A stretch of DNA of 64,000 bases, from assembly GCF_963678635.1 (NCBI RefSeq), contig NC_087066.1, positions 24,481,012 to 24,545,011 on the forward strand. Reading direction: 5' to 3'. The notes beneath the pieces were generated by a model. It did no database searches. It was not told the DNA's origin and worked only from the letters and a program-made list of their open reading frames with translations. A program made the position numbers and the translations under genes. The DNA comes from Symsagittifera roscoffensis (lineage: Eukaryota; Xenacoelomorpha; Acoela; Convolutidae). Below, in pieces: positions 12,700 to 25,569 of the stretch. Positions within the stretch are counted from its first letter, which is position 1; every line of letters starts with the position of its first letter.

Positions 12700-13500
12700 A
12701 ACACACGAAAGTTGTTTGATTCAAAATCCGAGGTCGAAAACAGACCTTTCAGTCAAGCACAATTTCGAAAAATAGTCGAACACTAAGTCGAACACAAAGT
12801 GTGTTCGAAACATGTAGCTATAAAAAAATTATCGGACAATTTTTTAAAATTTTGAAATACTCGGGACGATCAAGTTTAAATTAAGTTGAATATATAGGAC
12901 TAAACTGCCACTTTTTTCCCTGCTACAATAGCTAAAAATGTTCGCGTTTGCCTTTTTGTCGGCGTTTGATGCGTTGTTGTTTTTTGCTCTAACAATTGCA
13001 TGGCATATTGTTGCCGAATAAAAACTTTTTCAATTGTGTTTTTGAAATGAGGCAAAAATAAAATTTTCCGAAAAAGCACAAAATTTTTTTTTCATTGCAT
13101 TTTTGACAGTTCAAATGCAGTTTTGAAAATAGGACTACAAATTTAACGCCATTTCACAGTCTCAAGATCAGAATTAATTCAAAAATTTAAAGCGTTGTCC
13201 GATAAATTTGCTAAAAGCTATAGTAGAACACGAAAAAAGGTCAAAACATAGTCGAACACCATTTAGAACCATAGTCAAACAAACAAGCGAACAGATAGTG
13301 TGGTTGAAACATAGCCAAAAACAAAATCGAAACATAGTCGAACACAAAATTGAAACCTAGTTGAAAAATTTGACGAAAAATAGTCAATCACAATTTTTAA
13401 ATATATTGGTACACAACATCGAAATATAGTCAAAACTATATCGAAACCTACTCAAACACAAGCTCGAAACATAATCGAACACAAATAGTGAAAATAGCTA
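12700..13500 (+). repeat. Degenerate short-period repeat (GAAACATAGTCGAACAC-like)
   Basis: Variants of TAGTCGAACAC and CGAAACATAG recur many times at 12780-12810 and 13225-13500, with irregular spacing of about 15-20 bp. This looks like an old, decayed satellite. A non-repetitive stretch at about 12900-13220 interrupts it. Confidence 0.6.
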
Positions 13501-14292
13501 AAACAAATTTGAAATTTGTTTTTTTTTTGTTTTCTGATTTTGCCTAAAATTATGTTATACAGATGCAAACAGCAAAAAATCCAGTGTATATGTGGCTTAT
13601 TGTGCAATTTAGCGAAATTATTTAATTAATTATTTATTTTGTATGTTTGGTTTGTAATGTCAATTTTGATTGGTGAAAATAATAATTGTCTATACTCACT
13701 TAACGAGTATGAATACGTTAATGTTTATTTACTGCTTTTGCTATGTACTTTTCTTCTATATAAGTAATCATGTTTGAATATATAATCGGGTATTCAAACA
13801 CACCTACGGTTTTTTTGTTTCATTGAAAAGTTAAGGATTTTTTTAAAAAATCTTTTAAAAAATCATATTTTTTGCTTAATAAAAACACTAAAGATAAGAA
13901 GCACCTGTTTTTCTTTTGAGAAATTTAAACACCAAAAAAAACATACATGTACTTTTTCGATAAACATAAAATTACATTAGAAAACAACAGGCGAAGAAAA
14001 ACAAAGCTAACCGGTTGCTGTAAATAAGCACAAAAGTTTTCAAATATACTAAAAAATTATCTATGAAACTTTTTCATGATTTTATTTTCAATTTTGTGTC
14101 GAATTTTGAGTTGTGTGATAGATTTCTAAAAACTATTTTCATTTTTTTGCAATTTTTTTTTTAATTTTGAAGTTTTTTTTGTTCCCATGATAGCAAAAAA
14201 TATTTTTTGAGACACTTTTACTGGGGCTAAACTGAGGTTTTTTGGCTTATCTTTTTATAAAAAGCCTGCTCGCTTGTTTTTCTTGCTCAAAT
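13501..14292. other. Non-coding stretch
   Basis: Very AT-rich, with homopolymer runs. Nothing recognisable. Confidence 0.4.
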
Positions 14293-14702
14293 TTAAATTA
14301 AAACTCGAAAATTCCAAACCGGTTCTCGACACTGGGACAACATTTTGAAATTTTTCAGCGTCGTTTGAAGCGAAGCTGAAAGAGCCTCAAAATGATATAC
14401 CACCATACCCCCACTCCACTCATTACGATGAGTTTTTGCTATAAAATTTTTGGTTGAACAACAAGAAATTGTGGCTCGCTCATCTGGCTCGCTCGAACTT
14501 AGACAAAAAATTATAAATTTCAAACAGGTTTTTCTCAACACTGGGATTTTTTTCTCTAAATAATTCGAATTTCTTCTGGAAGGGCTTTTAATTTGATATA
14601 TCTTTTAACCAGTTCCGATGATTTTTTGGGGTACCTGAGGAAAAAAATCATAAAACTTACGAATACAAAATTCTTCTCTATTTTCAATGGTCGGAACAAC
14701 AA
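14293..14702 (-). repeat. Dispersed repeat, family C, copy 1
   Basis: Read on the minus strand this begins GTTCCGACCATTGAAAA (14686-14702). It then shares a series of blocks with 22485-22680 and 24900-25100: a TTGTATT block, a block near ATCATCGGAA, and a terminal block near CAGTGTTGAGAAAAACC. The start resembles the family A end (TTCCGAC), so the two families may use related transposition signals. Confidence 0.55.
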
Positions 14703-15004
14703 TTTTTTTCACGTTTTGATTTTAGCTGTCGAAAAAAGAAAGTATGAGAATTATTTCGAAGACATGTAACACTATTTGAATGGCTTTTGGTTGTAAACAA
14801 TGTTTTGATTCGAATGGTTACTAGGAATATATGAAACGATTCAGAAGGAACCTTCACCTTTCCTCATACTTAGAAGTGATCAACTTTGAATGCTTAAACA
14901 TGTGCGCAGGTCTTAAAAAAGGAGTCTTCAGAGGTTTTGGGCAGCTTTGGGAAGCTGACAATTGGGCATGTTAGTTTGCTTAAATATAAGAACATAGCCA
15001 ACAG
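14703..15004. other. Non-coding stretch
   Basis: Nothing recognisable. Confidence 0.35.
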
Positions 15005-15450
15005 ACAGTTGGAAAAGAGTAATTGAACGCAAGTAAACAGAAGAAAAACTGACTAGTTTCTTAAAAATTTCACCTTTCCAAATTTGAAAAAATATTTATA
15101 TGGCTTAATGGTTCTGGGAATTTTTATAACACTTTATGGTAGACGCTTTTTTGATGAAAACAACTCAATTTGAGAAAAATGGATCAATTGGAAAAATTTT
15201 AATTTCGCTGATTAGAAGTAGATCAGGTTTATTGTGACCTGTACACTTTTGCTGTTCAGTAGTGGAGTTTGCTTTCCTGTTAACAAAGGAAATGAACTGA
15301 TTTCAAAACGAAATCGAAAGTCGAGCCTCGAAAAAATAAATTTCAGCCTGATCAAATTTTCGACTCTTCCTAAAAAAAAACAAAAAAAATCATCGCGAAC
15401 TATATAAGAGTCTGAAGTACCTTCATCCACTCCTAAAAATTCGGATCTAT
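15005..15450 (+). repeat. Dispersed repeat, family D, copy 1 (TATA-bearing)
   Basis: Aligns along its length with 36965-37440. Both contain CAATTTGAGAAAA, a TGTGACCTGTACA / TGATGTGTACACC block, a TAGTGGAGTTWGCTTTCC block, and a TATATAAGAG box about 50 bp from the right end (15401-15410 here). A conserved TATA box near the end of a dispersed non-coding repeat suggests a solo LTR or other promoter-carrying element. Confidence 0.6.
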
Positions 15451-18400
15451 AGAGCAATTTCTCTCCGCCCCCATCGCCTCCTCTGAAATAATCCGCTCCT
15501 GCTCGAGACTTTTTTCAGTTTTGTTTAAATGGTCTGAGACAGGGGAGGATCAAGGATTTTCTGGAGGGATAAATTTTCGAAAATTTTGTCGAACATTTGC
15601 TTAGGTCGACGAATTTGATTTTCCGGGCTCTCCTAAATCATTATAAAGACCCCATTTTGACCAAATTGTCTGCGCCGCAGGCAAATTTTTGAAAAATCAG
15701 GCCAAAAAAAAAGAAATTTTTAGACACTTTTTGAAATTTTTTGACCAAAAATTTGCATTTTCTTTTGGCGCGCTCTCTTCCTTTAAGATAAGTATATGTT
15801 GGCGCCCAAGACGCCATTAGAAAAATTCTAAGGTCAGTCAGCTAAAAATGGATATCTCAAAATTGTACAAAGGGGAGACCCTTTTTTTGTCGGCAGGGGG
15901 TCGAATCCCTGATTGGAAGGGGTGGTCTGAGATATCTGCATCTCGCATTAAATCACCGCTATTTGAGTGAATTTTAAAAAAAAGTTCGCAATTTAATAAT
16001 AAAAGTAATTTCCAGTATAATAATCTGGTAATAAATTTTGTCCCATTATCAAAAAAAATTCAAGTTCGCTTGCCTAAAAAATCCAACCAGAGTTGAGTCA
16101 AAACTAATCAAAAATTTCTAGATTTGGTTTAAATTTCCAGAAAACTCTCAAATACATAGTTTCTCATTAAATCTTCAGATTTTTTGTCAGTAAGAAGAAA
16201 ATGACTTTGGATAACAATCATCATTGAACACGTAGAAAAAAATTGGTGTGTTCTAACGAACTCTGTTGTCTTTCCTCGTTTATTTTTGTTTTTCCACAAA
16301 AAAAGATCCGCTTTTTCTGGAACATTCACGCCACTTTGTTTTTGGAATAGTAGTAACTAAAGCTAAATTTTATCGTTATTTCACTCAAATTGCGGAACTA
16401 ACAATTTTGAATCACCGATTGGCTCCCAAATAAACTCAACTCAAAAGCAAGTTATGGTCCGCTTGATATTCGTGCTGAAAATTTTTCAGCCGGCAACTGC
16501 AAACAGCTAAGGCCAGATAAGTTGCGTAATAAGGGAAACAGGGCGGATTGCAGCAACTGGGTAGATCCATCAAAGCCACTGCCGCCCTATTTGCATAAAG
16601 AACCATACCACTTGAACCGCTGAGTTTATCTAGAAGCTAGATGTCTGGCTCCAATAATGAGCCGGAATAAATTTCTTTTTTATTGCCTTTGTCTCCACCC
16701 TTCAAATAATTGCAAGTGTTTCTTTTAATGACACAAAAATGGGAACAGGCAGGTTTATTAGAAAAGAATCGAATATTCTTAATACGCATGCAGTAACTTG
16801 TCATTTATTTGACTAATTAGAATAATCAATTCAACATATATCAAATTCTTATATGAAACATATGCAGCGGATACAGGGCAGATTGAAGGGCGCATTTTGG
16901 TTTCCTGCAAATCATCCTCCTTTCGCCTTATTTTTTAACATATTTTTTGGTCAACCAACCCTGAATTTTTAAACAAAGCGAATGATAAAAATGATTTTAA
17001 AAAAGCAATTAAAAGGGCTGGTCTAATCAAAAACTATTAAAAAAACGTTTTTTTTTTGCTCAAGGTTCTCAAAAAAGCTCAAAAAGCCAATTTTTAGTAT
17101 TTTTTGAACTGATTTTTTTTTGAATTTTTTATATTCAAGTGCGGATATATGGATTTCAAAATGCTGACGCTTTCGTTGAATTATCTTCTGAAAAATTGAG
17201 AAAGATTAAAATTTAGCCACAGACCACAGATATTGCTGATTATGTTACCTTCGGATGTTATCAATCGTCATTAAGAGTGTTGATCCTCATGTAACACGGC
17301 AGACATCAGAATGCAACGGAAAACTAGCGTTGATTTTTTATCTTATCAAAGCCACTTTTTCTTCAGCTTCCGCGAAAAAGTTGAAGGATTATTTGTGCTC
17401 AAGTAAATTGAATTTACTTGACATTTAACATGCTTAACAACTTTGTTCTTTGTGAAGTGTCAAGTTAATCACTTTGGTTTATTTTTGAATCTGCATCAGA
17501 GAATTGAAAATATTGAATTAGAGAGGAAAAAGAACACAAATGATAAAAACTTTGAGTGAATAGATTTGTTGGGGAGTTAAATTTTGGTCTGTAAAGTGAT
17601 AAGTTTTCTTCTCACCCAAGGCGGAGTATCGATTAGTGATTGGTACAGGTGGTAAATTAGATGCAAATGGGCTTCGGTATCTTAACCACCAAATTCGTCA
17701 AACCTAATCTGTGAAATAAGTGTTCTTTAATCGGCTACATACATGTATCAAATCTGAAGTCGAACTTTCAAGATTTCAAACAACAGCTGAATTCCAGATT
17801 CAGACGGAAATATTAAGGATAAAAAATTTACAAAATTGTAAATAAATTTTGACATTGCTTTTTGAAAGCATAAGATTACTGAAAATCATATCCCGTGTTC
17901 AATTATCAGTTAGCGCCATCCAGCACATTACAAATAAATGGAAACTTGTAAAATTTTTGCTTAAAAACCAAAGGAAATCAAATATTATGTTAAACAAATT
18001 ACCTAAATCATCAGTGTATTTAATAACTAAGAGTTAAAGTGTACGTTCAAAAAAAAATTAAAATAGGTTTTTGTTCTACTTTGTCTTTTTGTTGCAATTT
18101 TGTTGTCATTCATTTCCGTTTTAAAACATATTCTAAATTTAAAAAAACTCTCACCAGTAAAATTTGTACACTCGTCTGTATACTCGTATATTCGTATACT
18201 CGCCTTTTTCTTCTATTGCTTGTAGATATTTCAAATTTTCTATCATTTTGCAATTGTTTCCTCTTTACAAGACAAATTTTTAAAAATTAGTACACCAAAG
18301 TTTTCATTCACTAAAAATTTGCAAACAACTTATCATCAGCATGAACATTGTTTTTCTTAACGAAGTAAAAAAATGTCGTATGGGTTAACTAAGCAAACCA

Positions 18401-18662
18401 CTTTATTGGCATTTTAACCGAGTTCCGTGTTCAACTAATAAAATTCCGATTTTCCGATGTTAAGAAAACAATTTATTTATTGCTTTCCGTATAATTGGAT
18501 AAACATCAGCCATTCTTAGCGATATTTTAATCAACCCAATTTTGACATAATTATTGTTGATGTCCTCTAATTTTAACAAATACTCTAAAAGAAAAACTCA
18601 AAAATGGTGATTTTTTTATTCAGTAATTTTTTGGCGATTGGAATAATGGTTTTTAACAAAAA
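15451..18662. other. Non-coding stretch, one GC-richer island
   Basis: Mostly AT-rich. A GC-richer island at 16490-16670 is open on the minus strand and preceded there by a possible acceptor, but no domain is recognisable and two frames are equally plausible, so I do not call an exon. Confidence 0.35.
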
Positions 18663-18930
18663 TTTTGAAACCCATTGAAGATATCGACTCCTTGAAATTA
18701 ATTGTAAAAAGATACTTTACCTCCAATCATTTTTCGCAAAGATCTGGGAGCTTGAAAACTGCCAATTTGGCCATACTCTAGACTAATTAATGCGCGCCAA
18801 AAAAATTTTTACTATGAAGCTGAAATTCGATTTATTTGTGCGCGGCAAACTATCCTGCACAACAAAAATGTTCCTAAATAAATTGAGACAAGCTAATCGG
18901 TCGCATTAAATAATTTCACTCATGATTTGT
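18663..18930 (+). repeat. Dispersed repeat, family B, copy 2
   Basis: Shares the ATCGACTCCTTG start, the GCCAATTTGGCCAT core and an AAGCTAATCGGTCG end with the copy at 19436-19690, about 770 bp away in the same orientation. Confidence 0.65.
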
Positions 18931-19435
18931 CCAAAATCGATGGTTTCAACATTATAATTTTTTTTAACAGCTATTTGATACCAATTACGGGCATTCGTAA
19001 CATTGAGAGCTTTGTGCTGATATATGAGCAGTCTTTTTTTACTCCTTGTATGTATAACTACATTTTCGAATTACAAAAACTTTCAGTACCCTTAAGATAG
19101 CCTTAGAAATGTCATGCCCTAATGAGTTATAAAACAAAGTAAATTGTCAATGAAGATGCCCATGTTTAATAATAAGCGTCTCATAGAAGTAAGCTCAAAA
19201 ACAACTTTGTTTGTTAATTACCAAGTTTGGATCACTGCCAGTGAAATTAGAAAAGTATAGAAAAAAACTCTTAGACCATGACACAAACCTTATATTCATA
19301 ATCATTCATGCTCACAGCTTCAGAGCAGCTTCATATTTTCGCAGCATACAAAAAAACGTCTTGTTTCATTATAGCTGAAAAAAATCAAATACCCTCGCAA
19401 TTATGCCACAATCTAAAAGTTTTTGGAAACAATTT

Positions 19436-19690
19436 TTATACCCCATTGAAATCATCGACTCCTTGTGTTCCAACGTAGAATTTTTTTTGCCTGCCTCCAT
19501 TCACTTTTGTAAAATTTTGGCGGTTTGAAAGTTGCCAATTTGGCCATGCTTTGGACTAACTTATGCGTGCTTTGAAGATTTTATGCATATTGCTGAAAGC
19601 GTAACGCAAATTATTTATGCATGGCGAATTATCCCGCACAAAAAATCGGTCCGAATTTAAATGAATCTAGCTAATCAGTCGTATTAATTT
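19436..19690 (+). repeat. Dispersed repeat, family B, copy 3
   Basis: Same block order as 18663-18930: ATCGACTCCTTG, GCCAATTTGGCCAT, then TAGCTAATCAGTCG at the right end. Confidence 0.65.
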
Positions 19691-21659
19691 GTACGGAAGA
19701 ATTGTTTACATTTGATTTTTGATCTTGTCCAAACTTCATAGTTTTCTAATGTTTTCTTTTCCCAAAAAGTATTTGATATGGAATAAGGGGCAGAAGAAAC
19801 ATTCAAGGTTTTGCCCTGACATCCGAACACTCTTCTTCTACTTAATTTTGTTAACAAAATGAGAACGGTGTTAGAAACTATGTTGTGCTTGAAAAATTTA
19901 TTTTCCTGAGGCTGATTGTTTTTGCTCACATGTTGTGCAGAAAAAATGAGACAAAAAAATATTTCAGCATTTTGGTTTTTGAGCCCTTTCACTGCTAGAA
20001 AACATTGCAATTTTTCTGTAGACTAATCAATATCCGTTCCGATCATACTCGGAGGGGGCTGGAAAGTTTAAGGCAGATTAGATTTTAACCCATAAAAGAA
20101 CCATCACGATGAGTCAAATGAGGTACCGCCTTCAAATTTTGAGATATTGATTATAACATTTTTACGGACTTTAATCAATTTAGGTAATTTTTAATGATTA
20201 AGCCCCTTTCTTCCGACTTTTTCTCTTAAGCAATAAAAAAGTCCAAGGAAAACAAGGGTAGCCGGTTACTGTGCAGGTAGCACAGAATGTTTCGACAATA
20301 TTCTTAAAATTACATCAAAAAAGTTTTTTCAAACTATAGTCGTTATTATAGTCGTGGTGTGATAAAAAGTTTGAACGAAAAAATAGAATTTAGGCATACT
20401 CGACGGTCATTTTAAAGTATGCAAATCAGAAATTTCCAGATTAGCAAAAAAAAAACGTTTTTTCATTTTTTTTTTTGCTTTTTTTTATTTTTTAAAGTTT
20501 TTGTTTCCAAAAAGGCGCTACAAGGAATTTTAGGAGTTTCGAAATTCCTAGAAATATGGCATATCTCCAATTCAGATGATTATAAAAAACTAACTGCAAA
20601 CTAGTTTTGTTCGAGCAGCAACAAGTAACCAATTTTCTTAACGAGCAGGTGTTCATATTTGAATTTTGGCTTTTAAGCGTGTTTCTATGTTTCTTTTGGT
20701 ACATTGCACTGAAAAGTCGCTAATCGGAACTTTCTGTGCTGCTTATTCACTATGGCAGACTGCATTGAACAGAAAATTTTTAACTTCCTGTACTCTCTTT
20801 ATGCTTTGGTAGATCTCGATCGCTTTAGTGATTGACATTAGACGTCAAACTCTTACCTGTGCTAAGAAGTTATTTCAGTTTTTGACTTTTTTGATAAATA
20901 ATGAAAAAAGTACTCACAGCAAACCAATTTCTTCTCAAATGGGCTTAAAGACAAGAAGGAGGCTGTAAATAATCAAAGCACATAAAGAATAGGGAAAAAT
21001 TGATTGAGGAGGGATATTGATCCACCATTGATCGTTAATTTTTCCTACATTTACACTTTTCCAACTATTTATGGCAAAAAATGAAAGGCGGTAGCCAAAA
21101 AATCGGCCAAAATGCCGTTAAACAATTTTGAAAATGAAGGGCATGCGAATAAATCAGAAAATGACTGACAATTCAATACAAATATGAGACACAAACTGAT
21201 GATATTTTTTTCATCAAAACTCAAATAAACTAAAATTTCTCTTTCAATCTATTTTTACAAATAGGAAGTATAATCGAGGTTTCAGGAATAAAGAAATGTA
21301 AAAAGCTGCCACAATTTTAGTTTACACATTGATAATGTAATGTGAAAGTTTTTGTTCTTCAAAATATTAAAATAAAAACTAAAAACAGTACAAGTGGATT
21401 TTTTTTCTGCCAGTAGGAAATTTTTAATTTTTTTTAATTGGTAAAATTTAAATAGACAACCGATGCTTTTGCGTTTTTTGGCCTTGTTTTCTTGCTGTGG
21501 CATTTAAGTAAAATATCGAAAATGGTGCTGGCTAAGATGCAAATTTACTGTACAGAGACTCTGGCGTTTTTTCAGCGCATTTTAATTTAGATGTCACTTT
21601 GAATGTTTGTTGTGTTTAACTACTGCTAATAGTTAAATGCGATATCGCAAAATAAAATA
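19691..21659. other. Non-coding stretch
   Basis: AT-rich. A 108-residue minus-strand open frame at 19684-20010 overlaps a repeat end and shows no domain. I see no gene. Confidence 0.4.
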
Positions 21660-22135
21660 GCCGGACGGAAAATAATGCAAATCAGCTCTCATCTCAGTCG
21701 GGGGTACATCGGGCAGGGGTGGGCGGCTGGAAATCCAGAAGAGAACCCAGAAATTGTGGAGCTACGGCGGCAGCGGCGGCGGTCGGTCGACCACGGCGGC
21801 TACTTTATTCCCCTTACATTTTGTGTCCTCTATTAATTTTACCGGTAGACTTATCCGGTAGAATTAGAATTGTAGGCAGCTATTTCCACCCTCAATTGTA
21901 GTTATGGTAATCGCTGCCGTGGCTGCAGTGGTTTGGTTAAATTTAACCCACAATTCTGCCCAAGTGGTGCGTTTGACAGCCTTCAGATAGCCGATTTATA
22001 TTCCAGTCAAAACCATAAACCCAGCATTGATCACTACCCTAATTCTGTTCGCCCCCACCTGATTAGGTGCTCCATCCAACCCCTAGAAGCCCAGACATCA
22101 GAGAACACAAGTCGCATTTCACTTTAATCAACTAA
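21660..22135. other. GC-rich island, possible promoter or exon
   Basis: A sharp rise in GC content with CpG-rich GGCGGC repeats (about 21765-21800) stands out from AT-rich flanks. On the plus strand a short frame starting at about 21904 begins with a hydrophobic, signal-peptide-like stretch but stops after about 28 codons. It could be a first exon, a promoter or a 5' UTR. I cannot assign a gene. Confidence 0.3.
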
Positions 22136-22484
22136 AAATAGAGAGGACGCATTCAATATAGACATTTGGTTATAACAATTTTTACACTCTAAAATTGAAC
22201 GTGATTACGTTTGCACGAGAAAAAAATAACAATCGCAAATATGTTGAGAATTTTTGGGTGTATTAGTTTAAAACATGTTGATTTTCAGTAGGTTTAAAAT
22301 ATCATATTGTTTAATTTAAAATATTGCAAACCTCAATTTGAATTTTTTTCCACAAATCTACAGAGTTCAGCTTTCCTGAGCCACAATATCGATTTATGAG
22401 ATATTAGGTTCATGTTATGGGTTATTTTAATCATTTTTTAAATTATGCGCCAAGAAAGTTGTCGCTTTTTTAAAAATGTGAGTT

Positions 22485-22680
22485 TTCATTGTTTCGACCA
22501 TTTGAAAAAGGTGGAGATACTTTGTATTTGGATGTGTTTTAGTTTTTTATTTTTGCTTTCCACCCAAAATCAGGTACCACAAATAATAATCGGAATAGGT
22601 CGAGTGATATATCATATTAAAGTCCTTTCAGTAGTAACTCGAAAATCTTTCTCAGTGTTGAAAAAACCAGTTTGAAAAAT
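22485..22680 (+). repeat. Dispersed repeat, family C, copy 2
   Basis: Begins near TGTTTCGACCATTTGAAAAA and ends near CAGTGTTGAAAAAACCAGTT. The order of blocks matches 24900-25100 and, reversed, 14293-14702. Confidence 0.6.
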
Positions 22681-23094
22681 TCAAAAAATTCTGCAAAACA
22701 ATTTGAAACATTTTTGAAAATGACTGGGAATTTTTGAACAATTTTTTTCCCGTTGATCCAGTAATTTTTCAACAAATTTTTTTCGTTTTTGATTTACTGA
22801 CAAAGCATATTACTGACCCAAATCTGCGTATATAATACTGGCGATTTTCCTTTAATTCCCTAAAAATCTCAATGAACTGATAGAATTAATGTCTTTCCTT
22901 GTCGAATTTAACTTAATAAGAATAATAATGATATACAATTTTTTATTCTCTTAACCAAGAAAATTTTGTTTAGGTTGAATTATGACTGAAATGACTTCCT
23001 TTTTGTTTAGTTTATAATTTTTATTCTGGCAACCGATACTCATCAAACCTAATTTGTAGTAACATCATCAAATGTTGAAAACCACAGGTTTCAA

Positions 23095-23294
23095 NNNNNN
23101 NNNNNNNNNNNNNNNNNNNNNNNNNNNNNNNNNNNNNNNNNNNNNNNNNNNNNNNNNNNNNNNNNNNNNNNNNNNNNNNNNNNNNNNNNNNNNNNNNNNN
23201 NNNNNNNNNNNNNNNNNNNNNNNNNNNNNNNNNNNNNNNNNNNNNNNNNNNNNNNNNNNNNNNNNNNNNNNNNNNNNNNNNNNNNNNNNNNNNN
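23095..23294. other. Assembly gap, 200 N
   Basis: Exactly 200 undetermined bases, so probably a placeholder of arbitrary length. It cuts the second exon of the SLC37-like gene. Confidence 0.99.
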
Positions 23295-24560
23295 TATTCA
23301 TCTCAGTGAGAGCCTCTTGAGACCCTCCGATTTGGTTCCCGCGATCTTCATCACGATATCCACTGACATTAAAGTTCACAGCTGCTGGCAACTCCTCGGG
23401 ATCAGTCTCGTGATTCGGATCAGTGCAGCCTACCATTTCGGGATATGGTACTACTGTCAAAAAAACTAAAACTCCTGTAGCTCCTAAGATTGCGGCGGGA
23501 ACCATGAATGACCAGCCCCAATTTGTGTCAACCCAAATTCCTGCAATTATGGAGCCCAAAATGTTGCCGACAAATAAATGTGAGTTCCAAATACCCATAA
23601 TAAAGCCTCTCTGACCATATCCGAACCAGTGTCCGAGAATGGGCACTACTGATGGCCAGCCTGAGCTCTGGGCGAATCCGTTTAGAATCTGCACCATAAT
23701 AAAGTATCCGAGGTCGTGTATGTCAATGAAGCGCGCAAGACCAAACATTGCAGTAAACAAGCAACTAAAAATACCAGTGCAATAGCTGACCATTTCCACA
23801 AAAATTTAACCATGCTTATTACGATTGTTTTTCTGTTTGTTTTGGGAGAGTAAATTGAAACGATAATCTTGTTATCAAAGTGTTTTCTGAGGCAATTTTT
23901 GTAGGTCGTTTCAGGTGAAAAACTAAGGGCTCCTGATCCTTTCCCCAACCTGCAAAATTTTATAAATAAAAACTTTGTTCACATTGTTCGATTGTTATGA
24001 AAATTGACATACGGACTAATTAGGTTATGGCAAACATATTTGGTCTTCATAATTAACCTTGTAAGGTGGGAGAAAAGGAAAAAGAGGCAACCTAACTTTA
24101 CAAGATAGTTTTAGAAAAAATGTTTTAACCTTAATAGCATCCCAGTAGAGAGAAAATATCTCAGATCCGTTCTTTCAGCTAGATGCCCAGAAAAGAACAT
24201 CCCAAAAGCATAAGCGAACAGAAAACTCGCATCCAGAGCAGCGATTTCTGAGTCCTCCTTGTCTTGGCCAAAAGGACCCCAAGGCAATTCCCCATTCTGC
24301 GAACCATTCGTCAAAACTGGGGTTACGATTCCGACCACTTTCCGAGACAAGTGAAAACTTACATACGTCACAAAGGTCAAGACTAAAGTAACATACTTGA
24401 AGATTTTCGTCCGTTCTTGGGTTCCCGATAATCTGGTACAAGTAAAAATCAAGTTGGCAATTAGGGGGAGACTAGGTGTTTCGACGGTTGGAACATGATT
24501 TTCTGTGACCTCGAAATTTAAAGGCTCGTTGTGACTAGCTGACTGCACTAATATATCCAT
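23295..24560 (-). CDS. SLC37-type sugar-phosphate/phosphate exchanger, 5' half
   Basis: Two exons of a major-facilitator transporter of the organophosphate:phosphate antiporter group (SLC37). Known members exchange glucose-6-phosphate or related sugar phosphates for phosphate, mainly in the ER membrane. Exon 1 is 24130-24560, starting at the first ATG. Exon 2 runs from 23764 into the N gap. The 365-bp intron has donor AG|GTTAAA and acceptor TTTTAG|T, and phase 2 joins cleanly within STGMLLS-CLFTAMFG. Family marks are FHLSRK, LDASFLFAYAFGMFFSGHLAER, LRYFLSTGM, QSSGWPSV, RGFIMGIWNSHLFVGNILGS and WGWSF. About 300 residues of the expected roughly 500 are present. The second half is not found between 21 and 23 kb, so it lies in the gap, is lost, or is misassembled. 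Family confident; paralogue not assigned. Confidence 0.9.
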
Positions 24561-24899
24561 TATTTAGTCGATTCAACAAACAGAACATCTGAATGACTAC
24601 TTCAATATAATGAAAGATGATTGAACTGAATAGGTGTTGCAATTAGCTGGACTTTGGGATTTAAGTTTGACCATGCCAAGGCTCAAAAACTTCAATCCGT
24701 ATTCCTTGCTTCGAATGTTGTTCTTTATTGATGAGTCAATTTTAGTTTTGAATGTCGTATTTTATTTCGTTGACATAATGATTTAAGCAACAGAATATAC
24801 CGATTCTAAACGTTTCTGAATTCAAGAGTTAGAGCCAAGCGATACTAGTAAGACCTTTCAATGTCAACAATTTAGTTTGTGTTTCTACTTGCTCACTTG

Positions 24900-25100
24900 T
24901 TCTCATCATTTGAAAAAGGGGAGAAACTCTGTATTCGGGTTTGTTTTATTTTTTTTTTGTTTTCCACGCAAATTCATCCATAACAAATAACCATCGGAGA
25001 TAGTTGAGTCATATTTAAGCCCTTACAGTCGTGATTTCAACGACATTCAAATATTTCAAAAAAAAATCAGTGTCGAGAAAAACCGGTTTGAAAATTTTGG
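24900..25100 (+). repeat. Dispersed repeat, family C, copy 3
   Basis: Aligns with 22485-22680 from the ATCATTTGAAAAAGG block through to CAGTGTCGAGAAAAACCGG. It lies just upstream of the SLC37-like gene, on the opposite strand. Confidence 0.6.
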
Positions 25101-25569
25101 TTTTTTTCTTAATTCGAGCGAATTAAGCGAGCAAGCAGGCTTTCAATAGCTTATTTTAATGAATTAAAACCTTACAATAGCTTAATTTAAAACGTAAAAG
25201 ATTAGTTTTTTCGAGTAACATTAGTTTTTTGAGTGTTTTTGCGCCTTTTTATAAAATTGATTTTGATTTTTTTGTTTTGCTTGTCATTTTTACGACACTA
25301 ATTTGAAAAAAACTCTTTTCTGTATTTTTTAGGACTGTGGTCGGAACATTCTGTGGTTCATGCACAAAAACCGGCTATACTTGTTGATTTTTTTCTACAC
25401 ATGGAATATGCTTTCTAAGTCTGTTTACTCAGTCTGTTGCACGTTTTCTGCAAATCTATGACAAATAATGATAAATTTTGAACTAATAATTATAAACACC
25501 TTGAAACAAAAAAACGCAATCAAAGAATCATGTGTTGTTTCTGGCAGTTTTTTCCTTGCTGCACTTCTG

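Noticed and set aside
16490-16670. Possible minus-strand exon
   Set aside because: Two frames equally open and no domain; splice sites ambiguous.
23068-23094. Short C-terminus after the N gap as the end of the SLC37-like protein
   Set aside because: Nine codons in a frame set by a gap of arbitrary length; no similarity to the family C-terminus.
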